From Brachyspira hyodysenteriae ATCC 27164 (GTDB lineage Bacteria; Spirochaetota; Brachyspiria; Brachyspirales; Brachyspiraceae), in the NCBI RefSeq assembly GCF_001676785.2, contig NZ_CP015910.2, forward strand, positions 1,178,001 through 1,242,000: DNA of 64,000 nt, read 5' to 3'. The notes beneath the pieces were generated by a model. The model was given only the letters and a program-made list of their open reading frames with translations, did no database searches and was not told where the DNA came from. Shown here piece by piece: positions 18,754 through 28,405 of the stretch. Numbering within the stretch: position 1 is the first letter of the stretch; every line of letters starts with the position of its first letter. A program made the position numbers and the translations under genes.

Positions 18754-18793
18754 AAAAGCTGATAACTTAATTAATAAAGTTATCAGCTTTTAT
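18754..18793. terminator. Bidirectional intrinsic terminator
   Basis: Perfect 15-bp stem (18754-18768 with 18777-18791), an 8-base loop, with A and T runs on both sides, between convergent genes. Confidence 0.88.
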
Positions 18794-18811
18794 TTATAAT
18801 TAATATTATTA

Positions 18812-21109
18812 TTATATATTATCCATATTGAAATTAAGCCAATATCCTAACTCTTTAAATGATGCTTTTTCTTCATCATTAAATTTTATGTCTGTGTTTT
18901 TATATTTTAAAATTATTTTATAAAATATATTTTCAAATGTATTTCTATCTATAGGCATATCATTATTTGATAAAAATTTAATATCTTTAAGTGCATCATA
19001 TATTGTTTCAGTATTTCCTGTTTCATATAATGTATTCAAAGCATTTTTTATATTATCTCCAATTAGACTTGATATTCCGCTATTTGATATAAATATACCT
19101 GCACTTCTTGCATCTTTTAAATCACCGGATACTTCATCATAAGCGTCTCTTCCTCTTTCTATGATTTTTTCTCTTAGTATTGGAGAAGCCATAGCACCCA
19201 TTATTCTTCTATAGTCATAATCAGGAGTAACGCTGTTTAAATTGAAATATGTGAAAAGTTTTCTATATTCAGGATATATTTCATGCATCAAATGATCTAA
19301 TTTTTTTATGTCATTTTCAAATAAACTGTCAGCTAATTTATCTCTTATATCTGAATTTAAATCTTTCAAATACATTGTATAAACAGAGCATTTATCTAGT
19401 TCATCATAATTTTCTGATATTTGTATTTGATTTTTAAATTCATGATTTTCATTAGATGTATTAACTCTAAAATATATATCTGCTGCTATATTATCTATTA
19501 ATACACCTTCTATAATATTTTTTTCTATTTTAGTTGATTTTATTTCATGTTTGAAAATATTGATATGAACATCTCTGTATTCACTTGCTATGAGATTAAA
19601 TATAAAGTAATTAATAACATAAAGTTTTGCAAATACATCAACTTTTGCTTCTTTTTCATAGAAATATTTTGCACTATGATGTTCAGGTTTATTGCTTATT
19701 GATTTTTCAAGCATTTTCAAAAATTCTTTTTGAGCTTCATCAACAAAATCAACATTTTTATCTTTTACTAATAATCTAGCATAATGGAAAGATTGTTCAG
19801 CATACTGCATATTTTTTATAGGTTCTAGTCTCGATACATCTTCAAAGAACCAGCCGCATGATGTATATGAAAATAAAGAGTATTTATAAGATTCCATTAA
19901 AAATACAAATTCTTTAAATGATATATATTTGCTGCATATTTCGTATAGATCTCTTGCATCTAAATCATTATATATAGCTCTTACATATTCTTCTCTTAAA
20001 GAATTTCTAGTTTCATCTGTGAAGTCTAGGAAAGTTTTGAATAATTTATCTTGCATTTTTCTCAAAATATCGAAAGCATCTCTTAAAGGACCTCTCCAAG
20101 ATAAATCACATCCGTCCCAGCCTCCGCATCCGCAGTTGCTTCTCCATCTTTCTACTCCATGCGAACAGCTCCAAGAAGTCCCTCTTCCACCGGTTCCGCT
20201 ATGAAGTATTACTTCTTCTGTAGGCGGATGTATATTTAAATAATGTTCATAATTAGTTGGAGTGATATTATCATAATGAACATTCTCTTTAAAATATCTT
20301 GCCAAACACATATCAGCAAAAGGTTCATGGTGTCCGTAACTTTCGCCGTCAGTAGCTATATTTACAAGTTTTCTTTCTCCATAAGCATTTCTTATTCTTT
20401 CTGCAAGTTTATCAGATGAAGTAAGTAAATGTTCAAAGGCTATTGCCTGAGATATATATGGATCATAAAAAAATACAATTATTCTTTTTCCATTGTGTCC
20501 GTAAAGCCAATAAGGTTTTGAAGTATCTATTTTTCCGCCTGATACATCTAATGTTGTTATGTTTTTTACATAATGTGCTTGATATGGAGAGAGTATTGTA
20601 AATTTAACACCGCAATCATATAAAGCATCAACTACATCTAAATTTATTGCAGTTTCTGAAAGCCAGATTCCGCTTGATTTTCTTCCAAAATATTTCTCAA
20701 AATTATATAATCCCCATTTTATCTGCACTCTCATATCTTCTTTTTTGGCTAGAGGCAATATTATATGATTATAAACCTGAGCAATTGCATTTCCATATCC
20801 AAGTCTTTCTATACTTCTTTTATCTGCTTCCAATATACGTTTTAATAGATCTTCTCTTGTCTTTGCTATATAATCAAGTAGGGTAGGACCAAAATTGAAA
20901 CTCATATATTCATAATTATTAGACATATCATTTATTCTTCCATAACCGTCTAATATTCTTGAATAAGCATTAGGACTATAACATTCATTCGTTATTCTTT
21001 CATTCCAGTCATGTGCGGGGGCTGCACTTGCTTCCTTTTGTATTTCGCCTAAAAATGGATTTTCTCTTGGAGGCTGGTAGAAATGACCGTGCAGTATCAA
21101 ATATCTCAT
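18812..21109 (-). CDS. GH57-family glycoside hydrolase with DUF3536
   Basis: A 765-residue cytoplasmic protein of glycoside hydrolase family 57 (COG1449, alpha-amylase/alpha-mannosidase group) with a C-terminal DUF3536 region. It begins with the family motif H-G-H-F-Y-Q-P-P-R-E-N-P. A T-D-G-E-S-Y-G-H-H segment lies near residue 255, and the conserved T-S-W-S-C-S-H-G-V-x-R-W, with a Cys/Gly/Trp-rich segment after it, near 310. GH57 enzymes act on alpha-glucans such as glycogen; the exact substrate of this subfamily is not established. There is no signal peptide. AGGAT precedes the ATG. A promoter with TTGCAA and TATAAT lies upstream. It is a single-gene unit. Confidence 0.87.
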   Translation of the reverse strand: MRYLILHGHFYQPPRENPFLGEIQKEASAAPAHDWNERITNECYSPNAYSRILDGYGRINDMSNNYEYMSFNFGPTLLDYIAKTREDLLKRILEADKRSIERLGYGNAIAQVYNHIILPLAKKEDMRVQIKWGLYNFEKYFGRKSSGIWLSETAINLDVVDALYDCGVKFTILSPYQAHYVKNITTLDVSGGKIDTSKPYWLYGHNGKRIIVFFYDPYISQAIAFEHLLTSSDKLAERIRNAYGERKLVNIATDGESYGHHEPFADMCLARYFKENVHYDNITPTNYEHYLNIHPPTEEVILHSGTGGRGTSWSCSHGVERWRSNCGCGGWDGCDLSWRGPLRDAFDILRKMQDKLFKTFLDFTDETRNSLREEYVRAIYNDLDARDLYEICSKYISFKEFVFLMESYKYSLFSYTSCGWFFEDVSRLEPIKNMQYAEQSFHYARLLVKDKNVDFVDEAQKEFLKMLEKSISNKPEHHSAKYFYEKEAKVDVFAKLYVINYFIFNLIASEYRDVHINIFKHEIKSTKIEKNIIEGVLIDNIAADIYFRVNTSNENHEFKNQIQISENYDELDKCSVYTMYLKDLNSDIRDKLADSLFENDIKKLDHLMHEIYPEYRKLFTYFNLNSVTPDYDYRRIMGAMASPILREKIIERGRDAYDEVSGDLKDARSAGIFISNSGISSLIGDNIKNALNTLYETGNTETIYDALKDIKFLSNNDMPIDRNTFENIFYKIILKYKNTDIKFNDEEKASFKELGYWLNFNMDNI

Positions 21110-21145
21110 ATTATATCCTAATATTATGAAGTAGCATATTTTATG

Positions 21146-21173
21146 ATTATAAGTATTTTATATATTATTGCAA
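21146..21173 (-). promoter_or_regulatory. Predicted promoter for the GH57 gene
   Basis: On the minus strand, TTGCAA (21168-21173), 16 bases, TATAAT (21146-21151), about 36 bases upstream of the ATG. Confidence 0.55.
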
Positions 21174-21234
21174 GATTTTTTTACTTGAAATTATATTATT
21201 TTTTTAATATAAAATATTGTATACAAATAAATAC

Positions 21235-21262
21235 TTGACTTTTAATTATAGTCTAATATAAT
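21235..21262 (+). promoter_or_regulatory. Predicted promoter for gene 21307
   Basis: TTGACT (21235-21240), 16 bases, TATAAT (21257-21262), 44 bases before the ATG. Confidence 0.65.
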
Positions 21263-21306
21263 ATAAAATATATTCTTTTTTGTAACTCATTTTAAGGAGA
21301 TAGTTA

Positions 21307-22818
21307 ATGAACAGAGTAGTATCCTTGATCTTATTATTTTTATTGACATTAAGCACTTTAACTTATGCTGTAGATAAAAAATATATACCAAATAATGTTG
21401 ATAGTGTTTTCTCTATTAATGCTGGAACTATGGCTGAAAAAGGAGAAATTAATTTACAAGACATTTTCAATAAATTTTTTATGCAGCAATATGCTGATAG
21501 ATATTTAGAATACAGAGATGATGATTTCGTTGCTGAAGTTATGACAAATAGATTAAATGATTATATAGATTTTTCTAAAACATCAAGAATAGTTTTCTTT
21601 AATGGATATCAGCAAATGACATTACTTTTTGATGTTAAGGATATTACCGAATTAGATAAGCTTATGATAAAAATGGCAAGTCAGGAAGATAAATTAGTTT
21701 CTGTTGCTGAAAATGCTGCTTATAGATATTTGGCATTAGATGAATATAATTTGATTTCATGGAATAAAGAAATATTTTCTGTTACATTGAAACTTAAAGA
21801 CAATTATTGGTATAATGAAGAATTAAATAAAGAAGATATTACTAATATAGCTAATTATGTATTTATTAATAATACTCCTTTAGAAGATGAAAAGTTCTTA
21901 ACTTTAGAAAATGAAACTAATGATTCTTATGTTTGGGCTAATTTATCATTATTGGCTGATGAGAATTCTGATTTTGCTAAATTTTTATTCGGCAGAAGTT
22001 ATGATGGAATATCTAAAGAGGCATATAAAGATGCCGTTATCACTACAAAAATAAATTTCAATAATGGAGATGCTCAGGTACTTCTTGACAGCTATACTCC
22101 TAATTATCCTTATGACAGTTTATTACTAAAGAAAGAATTAGCTGATAATATATATTCATTTGTTAATGGTGAAAATAATTATGGTTTCTTATCTTTAGCA
22201 TTCAATAGTAAAGAATTATCTAACTATCTTAAAAATATTATAGGAGATATGAGCAGCCTTCCTCTTAAAGAAGAATTAAAAGCTCTTGAAGAGAATGGAA
22301 TAGATGCTTATAAATTTATAGAACTTTTGGGCGGAGACATATTTGTATCTGTTTGGGATGATCCTAATGCTGATACTGATGAATCTCCTGCTTTATTGAT
22401 TTCTGCTTCTATAACTGATACTGATACAGTTAAAGTAATATTACAGGCATTTGCTGAAGATGTTACTGATGATATTTATACAATTGGCGGTAATTTATGC
22501 TATATAAAAGATTCTATATTATATATTTCTGATAATTCTAATGTTATAGATTCTATAATTAATGGTGAAAAGCCAGCAACAGCATTATCTGCTGATAAAG
22601 TTGAAATAGCTAAAAATAATACTATGGCTTTATATTTAGAGTTTAATTCTAATTTATCATTATATGGTATTGGAGATGAATATACTGAAACTTTTGAATC
22701 AGTTTATATAACTTCAAATATATTAGAAAGCAATCATACTCAAATGCTTTTAAAAGTAAATATGAGAGATAAAGAAAGAAATTCTCTTTCTATAATAAAA
22801 TCTTTCCTTGGATTATAA
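21307..22818 (+). CDS. Exported protein, DUF4836/DUF3352-like
   Basis: A 503-residue protein with a clear signal peptide (residues 1-21, cleavage after T-Y-A). The mature N-terminus, Y-I-P-N-N-V-D-S-V-F-S-I-N-A, and the later pattern of repeated A-D-x-Y-S-F/G-F-L-S-L-A-F segments resemble the DUF4836/DUF3352 type of envelope protein; I rate this match as modest. No catalytic motif is visible. A periplasmic location is inferred. AAGGAGA sits 8 bases before the ATG and a good promoter lies at 21235. tlyA follows 11 bases downstream and is probably co-transcribed. Confidence 0.7.
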   Translation: MNRVVSLILLFLLTLSTLTYAVDKKYIPNNVDSVFSINAGTMAEKGEINLQDIFNKFFMQQYADRYLEYRDDDFVAEVMTNRLNDYIDFSKTSRIVFFNGYQQMTLLFDVKDITELDKLMIKMASQEDKLVSVAENAAYRYLALDEYNLISWNKEIFSVTLKLKDNYWYNEELNKEDITNIANYVFINNTPLEDEKFLTLENETNDSYVWANLSLLADENSDFAKFLFGRSYDGISKEAYKDAVITTKINFNNGDAQVLLDSYTPNYPYDSLLLKKELADNIYSFVNGENNYGFLSLAFNSKELSNYLKNIIGDMSSLPLKEELKALEENGIDAYKFIELLGGDIFVSVWDDPNADTDESPALLISASITDTDTVKVILQAFAEDVTDDIYTIGGNLCYIKDSILYISDNSNVIDSIINGEKPATALSADKVEIAKNNTMALYLEFNSNLSLYGIGDEYTETFESVYITSNILESNHTQMLLKVNMRDKERNSLSIIKSFLGL

Positions 22819-22829
22819 TACTAATATAA

Positions 22830-23552
22830 ATGCGATTAGATGAATATGTGCATAGTGAAGGCTATACAGAAAGCAGATCTAAAGCACAGGATATAATACT
22901 AGCCGGTTGTGTTTTTGTTAATGGAGTAAAGGTAACTTCTAAGGCTCATAAAATAAAAGATACTGATAATATAGAAGTTGTTCAGAATATAAAATATGTA
23001 TCAAGAGCTGGAGAAAAATTAGAAAAGGCGTTTGTAGAATTTGGAATATCTGTAGAAAATAAAATATGTTTAGATATAGGAGCTTCTACAGGAGGATTTA
23101 CAGATTGTCTGCTTAAGCATGGTGCTAAAAAAGTTTATGCTCTTGATGTAGGACATAATCAGCTAGTTTATAAACTTCGTAATGATAATAGGGTAGTGTC
23201 AATAGAAGATTTCAATGCCAAAGATATAAATAAAGAAATGTTCAATGATGAAATCCCATCTGTAATAGTAAGTGACGTATCATTTATATCAATAACAAAA
23301 ATAGCACCAATCATATTTAAAGAATTAAATAATTTAGAGTTTTGGGTAACTTTAATAAAACCACAATTTGAAGCTGAAAGAGGTGATGTTTCAAAAGGCG
23401 GTATAATACGAGATGATATACTTAGAGAAAAAATATTAAATAATGCTATTTCAAAGATAATAGACTGCGGATTTAAAGAAGTTAATAGAACCATCTCTCC
23501 TATAAAAGGTGCTAAAGGTAATATAGAATATTTAGCTCATTTTATTATTTAA
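22830..23552 (+). CDS. tlyA: TlyA-family rRNA methyltransferase/haemolysin
   Basis: A 240-residue TlyA protein: S4 RNA-binding domain (residues 1-50, starting M-R-L-D-E-Y) followed by an FtsJ-type methyltransferase domain with the SAM motif L-D-I-G-A-S-T-G-G-F at 81-90. Family catalytic residues are visible at K63 (G-E-K-L), D149 (V-S-D-V-S-F), K177 (L-I-K-P-Q-F) and E182. TlyA methylates ribosomal RNA riboses (2'-O-methylcytidine) in mycobacteria, where it governs capreomycin sensitivity; in Brachyspira hyodysenteriae the same gene was described as a haemolysin. No strong ribosome binding site precedes the ATG. It overlaps the convergent gene at 23549 by 4 bases. Confidence 0.93.
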   Translation: MRLDEYVHSEGYTESRSKAQDIILAGCVFVNGVKVTSKAHKIKDTDNIEVVQNIKYVSRAGEKLEKAFVEFGISVENKICLDIGASTGGFTDCLLKHGAKKVYALDVGHNQLVYKLRNDNRVVSIEDFNAKDINKEMFNDEIPSVIVSDVSFISITKIAPIIFKELNNLEFWVTLIKPQFEAERGDVSKGGIIRDDILREKILNNAISKIIDCGFKEVNRTISPIKGAKGNIEYLAHFII

Positions 23553-24751
23553 TCATTTTCTATTTTATGTGTATTTCTCTGTTTATATATTTCATATTCT
23601 TTATAGAAGCCTTCTACATCATTTACCATTAAATATCCTTCTTCTGATATATCTAATGATTTTATTTTTAATATTTCATTTTCTACATTACTTTTATATT
23701 CTATGCCTATCATAGAACAAATATCATTTATATTATATTGAAATTTTATTTTGTTTATATTTTTGAATAAAAGTTCAGTTTTTATTAACGCTTCTATTAT
23801 TATCACGAATTTGCTTACTACTTTATTAGCATTAAAAGACCTTATTCTAGAAATAGTACTGTATATTCTCATACTCATCATTTTTACAAAGTATAGTCTA
23901 AGAGTTCTATCAGACTGCACTAAATTCATAGCATCTTCTTTTTTTATTAATTGTATAATAGAGTCTTCCAAAACTACAGCAGTAGTTGAAAGATATTTAC
24001 TATTTTTAGAAATAGGGCTATATCCGTTAAGTACATCATCGGTAGTTAATACTCTTCTTGTTACCTGTTTGGAATCAAATATATTATATACTCCAACTTT
24101 TCCATATTTTATTATATACAAATTATCTTTGCTTTGAAGTTCTGTATATAAACAATATCCTTTTTTATATTTGTATATGTTTGCTTCTATATTTTCAGGT
24201 TCTTCAACAGGTTTTATACTATTATATAAATTATCAAGTTCTTCTTTTTTCTCTTCATCATTAGGATTCATTTCTACATATTTTTTATATAGTTTATATG
24301 CAGCATCTGTAAATCCATTATTAATGTATATTTTGCACATTTCCAGAATATCAAAATTTTTAGATTTAGTATGTCTGTTATAATATGGGGTATTTTCTTT
24401 ATGCAAAAAGTAATAGTATCTGTTAAGCCATCTTTCTATATTAAGCAGAAGATAATCATATATTTTATTTATAAGGCTTATAGTATTTATTTTTTCTATT
24501 TCATTGATATTCATTTCTATTACTTCTGTATCTTCTAAGGCTTTTACTGTTGAGAAATAAGGTTCATTTAAAACGGCATTGAATAATCCTATAATTTCAC
24601 CTTCTTTATATTCTACGGTATAATTATCAGCAAAATAACTATATACTAGAACTCTTCCTTTTTTTATTATATAAAATGTATATTTAGGCTCCTGACCTTC
24701 TATAAATATTGTTGCAGATTTATTAAAATTTATGGTTTTGTAATTTAACAT
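23549..24751 (-). CDS. Dual cyclic-nucleotide-binding-domain protein, copy 1
   Basis: First in map order of seven paralogs. The 400 residues hold a cNMP-binding-like beta-barrel (about 5-95), a helical TPR-like middle (about 100-180), a second barrel (about 192-275) and a Crp-like winged-helix region (about 315-385). In barrel 1 the phosphate-binding cassette reads G-E-I-I-G-L then N-E-P-Y-F-S-T; the usual Arg-Ser/Thr-Ala is missing. The C-terminal N-D-I-C-S-M-I-G-I-E looks like a Crp helix-turn-helix and is shared with copy 7, not with the inner copies. AGGGAT precedes the ATG. Ligand and targets are unknown. It overlaps tlyA by 4 bases, tail to tail. Confidence 0.8.
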   Translation of the reverse strand: MLNYKTINFNKSATIFIEGQEPKYTFYIIKKGRVLVYSYFADNYTVEYKEGEIIGLFNAVLNEPYFSTVKALEDTEVIEMNINEIEKINTISLINKIYDYLLLNIERWLNRYYYFLHKENTPYYNRHTKSKNFDILEMCKIYINNGFTDAAYKLYKKYVEMNPNDEEKKEELDNLYNSIKPVEEPENIEANIYKYKKGYCLYTELQSKDNLYIIKYGKVGVYNIFDSKQVTRRVLTTDDVLNGYSPISKNSKYLSTTAVVLEDSIIQLIKKEDAMNLVQSDRTLRLYFVKMMSMRIYSTISRIRSFNANKVVSKFVIIIEALIKTELLFKNINKIKFQYNINDICSMIGIEYKSNVENEILKIKSLDISEEGYLMVNDVEGFYKEYEIYKQRNTHKIEND

Positions 24752-24777
24752 AAATAATCCCTATATAATTTGTAAAT

Positions 24778-24805
24778 ATTTTAATACATTTATATAGGAT
24801 GTCAA
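24778..24805 (-). promoter_or_regulatory. Predicted promoter of cNMP-domain copy 1
   Basis: Minus strand TTGACA (24800-24805), 16 bases, TAAAAT (24778-24783). The -35 overlaps the end of copy 2. Confidence 0.55.
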
Positions 24806-25959
24806 TAATTATTTTTTTGATATTCATGATATTCTATAAAAAAATCATTAATATTTATGATTCTTATGTATTTATCATTCATTATTTCTAATGATTTGAT
24901 TTTTTTTAAATTATTAAGAATATCATTTATATCTAATTTTATAGAGTTTTCTATATCATAAATAGTATAACTTAATACAGTTGTATTTATTTCTTCAAAT
25001 AAAGTTTCTGTTTTTAGCAGGGCAGAAATTATTATAAATAATTTTGAAAGAGTATTATTTTCTTCTAATGCTTTTATTTTAGATAATATATTTATTACTT
25101 TTATTGACATCATTTTCACATGATAGCTTCTAAGATGTTTATCTTTTATTATCATTTCTATAAATTCTTCTTTAGTTACTACTTTTATATAAGAAGTTTC
25201 CAAAGCAACAGCTGAAGTTAATAAAGGTTTATATTCTAATTTTGGTTCATATCCGTCAAGAACATAATTTTTTTTGTATATATCTTTTAGAAAAAGTTTT
25301 CCATTTATTACATTGTATATTCCTATTCTTCCGGATAATATTATATATAAATGATTACTTGCTTTGAATTCTGTATATAAACAGCATCCTTTTTTATACA
25401 ATAATATATTTGAAGTAAATGTGCTTGGATTATTAGGAGGAGTAAGTTTTAATAGTTCTTTTTTGGCATATTCTATATCATTTTTATCTTCTAATGTTTC
25501 TATATAGTCTTCATATAATTTATGGGCTACATCAGGAAGATCATTTTTTAGGTATATTTCTGCCATTGTGAAAATATTTTCTTTATAATACAAGTCAACT
25601 TTATTTTTTACTAAAATTATATAATAGCGGGATAGCCAAGTTTCTAATGTAGTATTAAGATAATTATATATTGTTTTTATTAAATCATTATTTGTAATAT
25701 TGCCTATATCAGATAGGGTCAATTCCAAAACCTCAACATCTTCTACAGCTTCCATGGTAACAGAATAGGGTTCTGATGCTGCCAGATTAACTAGCCCTAT
25801 AATATGCCCCACATTATATTCTCTATCATAGTTATTAGAATTTATTGCATAGCATCTAGCTTTGCCTTTTGTTATTATATAAAATGAATCCTTTGGAAAA
25901 TTGCCTTCCTCGTATATAAAAGAGGACTTTTGGAATGTAATAGTGTTGTAATTATTCAT
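24802..25959 (-). CDS. Dual cyclic-nucleotide-binding-domain protein, copy 2
   Basis: A 385-residue paralog. Barrel 1 has G-H-I-I-G-L and S-E-P-Y-S-V-T. The helical linker carries a single TPR-like hairpin (F-T-M-A-E-I-Y-L-K-N, then A-H-K-L-Y-E-D-Y). Barrel 2 starts K-G-C-C-L-Y-T-E and holds K-P-L-L-T-S-A-V-A-L-E-T-S, slightly off the pattern of the others. The C-terminal winged-helix-like part has a weak helix-turn-helix and ends after E-Y-H-E-Y-Q-K. No own promoter and no clear ribosome binding site were found; copy 3 ends 37 bases upstream, so it is probably co-transcribed from the copy 3 promoter. Confidence 0.8.
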   Translation of the reverse strand: MNNYNTITFQKSSFIYEEGNFPKDSFYIITKGKARCYAINSNNYDREYNVGHIIGLVNLAASEPYSVTMEAVEDVEVLELTLSDIGNITNNDLIKTIYNYLNTTLETWLSRYYIILVKNKVDLYYKENIFTMAEIYLKNDLPDVAHKLYEDYIETLEDKNDIEYAKKELLKLTPPNNPSTFTSNILLYKKGCCLYTEFKASNHLYIILSGRIGIYNVINGKLFLKDIYKKNYVLDGYEPKLEYKPLLTSAVALETSYIKVVTKEEFIEMIIKDKHLRSYHVKMMSIKVINILSKIKALEENNTLSKLFIIISALLKTETLFEEINTTVLSYTIYDIENSIKLDINDILNNLKKIKSLEIMNDKYIRIININDFFIEYHEYQKNNY

Positions 25960-25996
25960 GTTATTATAAAACTAATTTTTTATTATATTGTAATAA

Positions 25997-27151
25997 TTAT
26001 CTTGTATAATTTTCGTATTCTTCTAGAAAATATTCAGTATTATTAACTATAATATTTTTGAATGTGTCTAGTTCTACATATTTTATATTTTCAAATTCTG
26101 CACATATTTCTTTTACATCATTATCCAAATCTATCATATCGATAATATCTTTTATTTTATAAGGTAATTTAATTTTTTCTTCTTTTTTAAATAAAATTTC
26201 TATTTTTATGATAGCATATAATATAATAATTAATTTATTTTTTAGTTCTTTTTCTTTAACAGCCTTTATTTTTAAAGTTACATTATTAACCTTTACTGCT
26301 GTTACAAGTATCAAAGCAATTCTTAATTGTTCATTCTTATTTGCAGCATTTATAAGTTCTTCTTTTTTTAATATTTGTATTATAGAATCTTCAAGTACTA
26401 TAGCAGTTGTCAATAGAGGTTTATATTCTAAAGATGGAGGATATCCATTTATTATGTATCCCTCAGGATATATTAATCTTACAGTTTGTTTTTGATTAAT
26501 AATATTATATATTCCGACTCTCCCTGATTTTATTATATAAACATAATTACTAGAATCTATTTCTGTATATAAACAATATCCTTTTTTTACTTTATATGTA
26601 TTTTCAGATATGAGTTCAGGTTTTTGGGTAGGTTTGAGATATTTTAGGAATTCTTCTACTTTTTCTGTATTACATTCATTTTTACATAGTTCTAAATATT
26701 GAATGCATATTTTATAACTAGCATCTATAAAATTATTATTCTTATATATGCTAGCCATAATTAATATGTCTTCTTTGTTGTATAAATCAACTTTATTTTT
26801 TATAACCAAACTATAATATTTACTAAGCCAAGTTTCAAGTATATAAGATAAATAATTTGATACTCTATTAACTAATTCCTTACTTGTAATTTGAACAATA
26901 TTATTTATATTTATTTTTAATACTTCTACATCTTCTAAAGCTTCAGTAGTTACACAGTATGGTTCTTTTATTATAGCAGATACCAAACCTATTATACCGC
27001 CTTCTTTTAACGATATTTTGTAGTTTTCATAAAAATTATTATAGGATATAACTCTTCCTTTGGTAATTATATAAAAGTAATCTTTAGGTGATTCACCATT
27101 GTTAAATAAAATTGAAGATTTATCAAATCTTTCTGTGATATTATTGGACAT
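25997..27151 (-). CDS. Dual cyclic-nucleotide-binding-domain protein, copy 3
   Basis: A 384-residue paralog with the same four-part layout. Barrel 1: G-G-I-I-G-L and K-E-P-Y-C-V-T. Linker: L-S-K-Y-Y-S-L-V, then a TPR-like I-L-I-M-A-S-I-Y-K-N-N-N-F-I-D-A-S-Y-K-I-C. Barrel 2: K-G-Y-C-L-Y-T-E and K-P-L-L-T-T-A-I-V-L-E-D-S-I. The region matching the Crp recognition helix is acidic (D-L-D-N-D-V-K-E), which does not favour DNA contact. A consensus promoter lies at 27181-27208. It probably heads a two-gene unit with copy 2. Confidence 0.8.
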   Translation of the reverse strand: MSNNITERFDKSSILFNNGESPKDYFYIITKGRVISYNNFYENYKISLKEGGIIGLVSAIIKEPYCVTTEALEDVEVLKININNIVQITSKELVNRVSNYLSYILETWLSKYYSLVIKNKVDLYNKEDILIMASIYKNNNFIDASYKICIQYLELCKNECNTEKVEEFLKYLKPTQKPELISENTYKVKKGYCLYTEIDSSNYVYIIKSGRVGIYNIINQKQTVRLIYPEGYIINGYPPSLEYKPLLTTAIVLEDSIIQILKKEELINAANKNEQLRIALILVTAVKVNNVTLKIKAVKEKELKNKLIIILYAIIKIEILFKKEEKIKLPYKIKDIIDMIDLDNDVKEICAEFENIKYVELDTFKNIIVNNTEYFLEEYENYTR

Positions 27152-27180
27152 ATACTATTTCTAACACTATTAATAGACGA

Positions 27181-27208
27181 ATTATACTATATATAATAAT
27201 TATGTCAA
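27181..27208 (-). promoter_or_regulatory. Consensus promoter of cNMP-domain copies 3 and 2
   Basis: Minus strand TTGACA (27203-27208), 16 bases, TATAAT (27181-27186). Its sequence around the -35, GTTGACATAATT, recurs at the copy 5 promoter. Confidence 0.75.
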
Positions 27209-27217
27209 CAAAAAAGA

Positions 27218-28372
27218 TTACATTATATAGTTTTCATATTCTTTGAAAAAATTTGCATAATTATGTACTATAATGTTTTGTGAATTATCTATTCTTATAT
27301 GTTTAATTTGTCTTAAAACTTGAAGTACATTATCATTTGTTTCTTCTATGTTTAGAATATTTTTTATATCATCTATAGAATAGTATAATCGTACATTTTT
27401 ATTTTTTTCAAATAGAGTATCCATTTTGATAAATGAATATATTAGTATTATTAATTTTTCATTTAATTCTTTTGCAGATAATGCTTTAATCTTTAATATT
27501 ATGTTATTAATTTTTGCTGCTGTAGCTTTTATATAACTATTAATGAATTTATTATCTTTATTTATAATATTTTCAATAAGGTCTTTTTCTATGATTTCTA
27601 TTATAGAATCCTCTAATACTACGGCAGTTGTAAAAAGGGGTTTATAGTCCAAAACAGGTTTATAATAATTTATAATATAATTAGATGAGTAAATTGATCT
27701 TACTACAGCTTTAGAGTCTATTATACTATAAATACCTACTTTTCCTGATCTTATTATATATGCGTAACTGCTAGGTTCTATTTCTGTATACAAACAATAT
27801 CCTTTTTTTACACTGTAAACGTTTTCTTCTATACATGTTGGTTTTGCTATTGGTCTTGTATTTATGATTAGTTTCTTGGCTTCATTTATATGAATATCAT
27901 CTTTAAATAATTTTATACATCCATTACATATTTTATAGCTTGCATCTGTAAAGCCTCTATTTTTATAAATATTTGCCATTGTTACTATATCTTCTTTATT
28001 GTATAAATTAACTTTATTGTTTGTAATTAATGAATAGTATTTACTAAGCCAAGTTTCAAATATTGAAGACAAATAATTTGATATTTTATCTATAAGTTTA
28101 TAATTATCTATTTTTGATAAATCTTGTACATATATTTTTAGTACTTCTATATCTTCAAGACTTTCTATTGTAGAGTAATATGGTTCATTTATTATAGAGG
28201 AGATAAGTCCTATAATATCTCCTTCTTTATAATGTATATCATAATTTTGGTAAAATACATTATGGGCTATAACTTTTCCTTTTAATATTATATAAAAATA
28301 GTCCTTGGCTTCTTCTTTATAATTAAAAATTATTGTTGATTTTTTTATTGTTATTTTATTATATTGTTCCAT
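27218..28372 (-). CDS. Dual cyclic-nucleotide-binding-domain protein, copy 4
   Basis: A 384-residue paralog. Barrel 1: G-D-I-I-G-L and N-E-P-Y-Y-S-T. Linker: L-S-K-Y-Y-S-L-I, N-L-Y-N-K-E-D-I-V-T-M-A-N-I-Y-K-N and A-S-Y-K-I-C. Barrel 2: K-G-Y-C-L-Y-T-E and K-P-L-F-T-T-A-V-V-L-E-D-S-I. The C-terminus ends F-F-K-E-Y-E-N-Y. It lies 33 bases after copy 5 with no visible promoter in between, so co-transcription with copy 5 is likely. No strong ribosome binding site was seen. Function is not known beyond the domain family. Confidence 0.8.
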   Translation of the reverse strand: MEQYNKITIKKSTIIFNYKEEAKDYFYIILKGKVIAHNVFYQNYDIHYKEGDIIGLISSIINEPYYSTIESLEDIEVLKIYVQDLSKIDNYKLIDKISNYLSSIFETWLSKYYSLITNNKVNLYNKEDIVTMANIYKNRGFTDASYKICNGCIKLFKDDIHINEAKKLIINTRPIAKPTCIEENVYSVKKGYCLYTEIEPSSYAYIIRSGKVGIYSIIDSKAVVRSIYSSNYIINYYKPVLDYKPLFTTAVVLEDSIIEIIEKDLIENIINKDNKFINSYIKATAAKINNIILKIKALSAKELNEKLIILIYSFIKMDTLFEKNKNVRLYYSIDDIKNILNIEETNDNVLQVLRQIKHIRIDNSQNIIVHNYANFFKEYENYIM

Positions 28373-28405
28373 AGTACATTTTCTATTAAAATATTTTTTT
28401 ATTTT

